Shown here: in pieces, positions 63,249-64,000 of the stretch
How the letters are laid out: each line of letters begins with the position of its first letter
Numbering within the stretch: position 1 is the stretch's first letter
The notes under the pieces: generated by a model
Databases searched by the model: none
What the model saw: the letters and a program-made list of their open reading frames with translations, nothing else
Told to the model about the DNA's origin: nothing
Made by a program: the position numbers and the translations under genes
Source: Ferruginibacter sp.
GTDB lineage: Bacteria > Bacteroidota > Bacteroidia > Chitinophagales > Chitinophagaceae
Direction: 5' to 3'
NCBI GenBank assembly: GCA_014379905.1
Contig: JACMKX010000160.1
Coordinates: 62,001 to 126,000, forward strand
Length of the DNA stretch: 64,000 nt

Positions 63249-63938
63249 ATGTCGCCATTGCTGAGGGTTTTTTGTTGGGGATTGCTTATTAGTTTTTTGG
63301 GAACATTGCCCATGGGTACGCTCAATGTAACTGCTATGCAGATCGGTATCCAGGAGAGTATAAAAAATGCGCTGTTATTTGCCCTTGGATCTTTAACGGT
63401 GGAAATGATCTATGTACGTATTTCACTGGTTGGCATTAACTGGGTGCGCAAACAGGAAAGGCTCATGCGGTGGATGCAATGGATCACGCTTTTAATAATT
63501 GTAGTAATGGCTTCGGGTAGTATTATAGCTGCCCTACATCCCGATGAAGATGCGAAGAACGTGGTGTTGCAAAATAATATTCACCGCACTTTACTGGGCA
63601 TGGGTATGTGTGCTATTAATCCCGTGCAGATTCCGTTTTGGTTTGGCTGGAGTACGGTTTTGTTCACAAAAAAAATATTGCAGCCGGTCAACTCACAATA
63701 CAATATTTATATCGTCGGCATCGGCGTGGGAACGTTAATGGGCAATTCTCTTTTTATATTTGGAGGGAGATGGGTCACCGATCGCATCAGCAACAGCGGA
63801 ACTTATTTAAACTGGATCATCGGCGGAATTTTTACAGTTACTGCTATCATCCAGTTGTATAAAATTTTAAACCACAAAGGAGCGGTGGATAAAATTCATG
63901 ATATTAAAGATGAAGAGGTGCTGGAAATGAAAGAATGA
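63249..63938 (+). CDS. LysE-family amino-acid exporter
   Basis: 229 residues with about six membrane helices. The first helix segment GLLISFLGTLPMGTLNVTAMQIGIQESIKNALLFALGSLTVEMIYV is typical of LysE/RhtB exporters, with NPVQIPFWFGWSTVLF in the middle and GTLMGNSLFIFGGRW later. It exports amino acids or similar molecules; substrate unknown. The charged tail (ending LEMKE) is cytosolic. No regulator gene is adjacent in the window. Confidence 0.85.
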   Translation: MSPLLRVFCWGLLISFLGTLPMGTLNVTAMQIGIQESIKNALLFALGSLTVEMIYVRISLVGINWVRKQERLMRWMQWITLLIIVVMASGSIIAALHPDEDAKNVVLQNNIHRTLLGMGMCAINPVQIPFWFGWSTVLFTKKILQPVNSQYNIYIVGIGVGTLMGNSLFIFGGRWVTDRISNSGTYLNWIIGGIFTVTAIIQLYKILNHKGAVDKIHDIKDEEVLEMKE

Positions 63939-63939
63939 T

Positions 63940-63980
63940 CAATGTGATAATATGCTAATTTGCTAATGTGATAATGGGGC
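63940..63980. repeat. GCTAATGTG word repeat after the LysE-type gene
   Basis: TGCTAATGTGATAATGGG (63961-63978) matches the reverse complement of 54709-54726 exactly. It continues to the right edge region, where the next gene is not yet visible. Confidence 0.6.
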
Positions 63981-64000
63981 GCAGTATGAAGGATAGTTTA

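Noticed and set aside
1-64000. tRNA, rRNA, tmRNA, RNase P or SRP RNA genes
   Set aside because: I read through every spacer and saw no cloverleaf, CCA end or conserved RNA core motif; a covariance-model scan would be decisive.

Overview
The window looks like chromosomal DNA of a Bacteroidota bacterium, most likely of the Chitinophagaceae or a close relative (inferred from protein character, not from a search). Supporting signs are the histidine operon with fused hisB and hisIE, a secreted M43 protease with a type IX secretion (Por) sorting domain, outer-membrane barrels of the TonB-receptor/OMP_b-brl type, the order miaB / sigma-54 activator / lptE / TPR gene / secG, promoters of the form TTG-N19/20-TAnnTTTG, few Shine-Dalgarno sequences and several TTG starts. 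I found no rRNA, tRNA, CRISPR array, insertion sequence or prophage; this is mostly core genome.

Layout. 1-4249: the 3' part of the his operon (hisC end, hisB, hisH, hisA, hisF, hisIE). 4421-5316: a small membrane protein and the tRNA methyltransferase TrmH. 5415-15043: six tightly packed same-strand genes forming a probable operon: SdiA-regulated-type lipoprotein, giant metallophosphoesterase/outer-membrane-barrel fusion, HD-phosphohydrolase/PycTM membrane protein, polyphosphate kinase, membrane class III nucleotide cyclase and PAP2 phosphatase. This is the most intriguing block, combining phosphate-ester cleavage, polyphosphate and a cyclic-nucleotide signal. 15109-23936: S9 peptidase, GNAT protein, tandem amidohydrolases (the second without metal ligands), DUF2157/GDYXXLXY pair and OsmC. 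23945-31403: META lipoprotein, 2-oxoacid dehydrogenase E2, CinA, Uma2, PBP4-type peptidase, DUF6526, thioesterase and DoxX. 31617-37933: TPR protein, plug-less TonB-receptor-like barrel, HU-CCDC81-like membrane protein and methyltransferase. 38076-46294: glutaminyl cyclase, M43 protease, saccharopine-dehydrogenase-like enzyme, DUF4197, a lipoprotein and a 900-residue surface protein with about 30 copies of a 17-residue repeat and an S74 chaperone domain. 46496-57645: dihydrolipoyl dehydrogenase, thioredoxin-like proteins, a lipoprotein hydrolase, YihY, MltG, SecG, TPR, LptE, sigma-54 activator and MiaB. 57914-63938: outer-membrane barrel, a conserved protein of unknown function, CCG-domain Fe-S protein, ATP-grasp-like protein and LysE-type exporter.

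A second theme lies between the genes. Many spacers carry short word repeats, often in hairpin-forming inverted arrangement (built on CACGAATT, ATAGTTCATGG, GCTAATGTG, CTCTGCG, GGAATAAG, AATTATTAAT and a C-run/G-run palindrome). Several run into gene ends and supply stop codons or terminal residues, and one sits in frame inside miaB, adding about 40 residues to a conserved tRNA-modifying enzyme.
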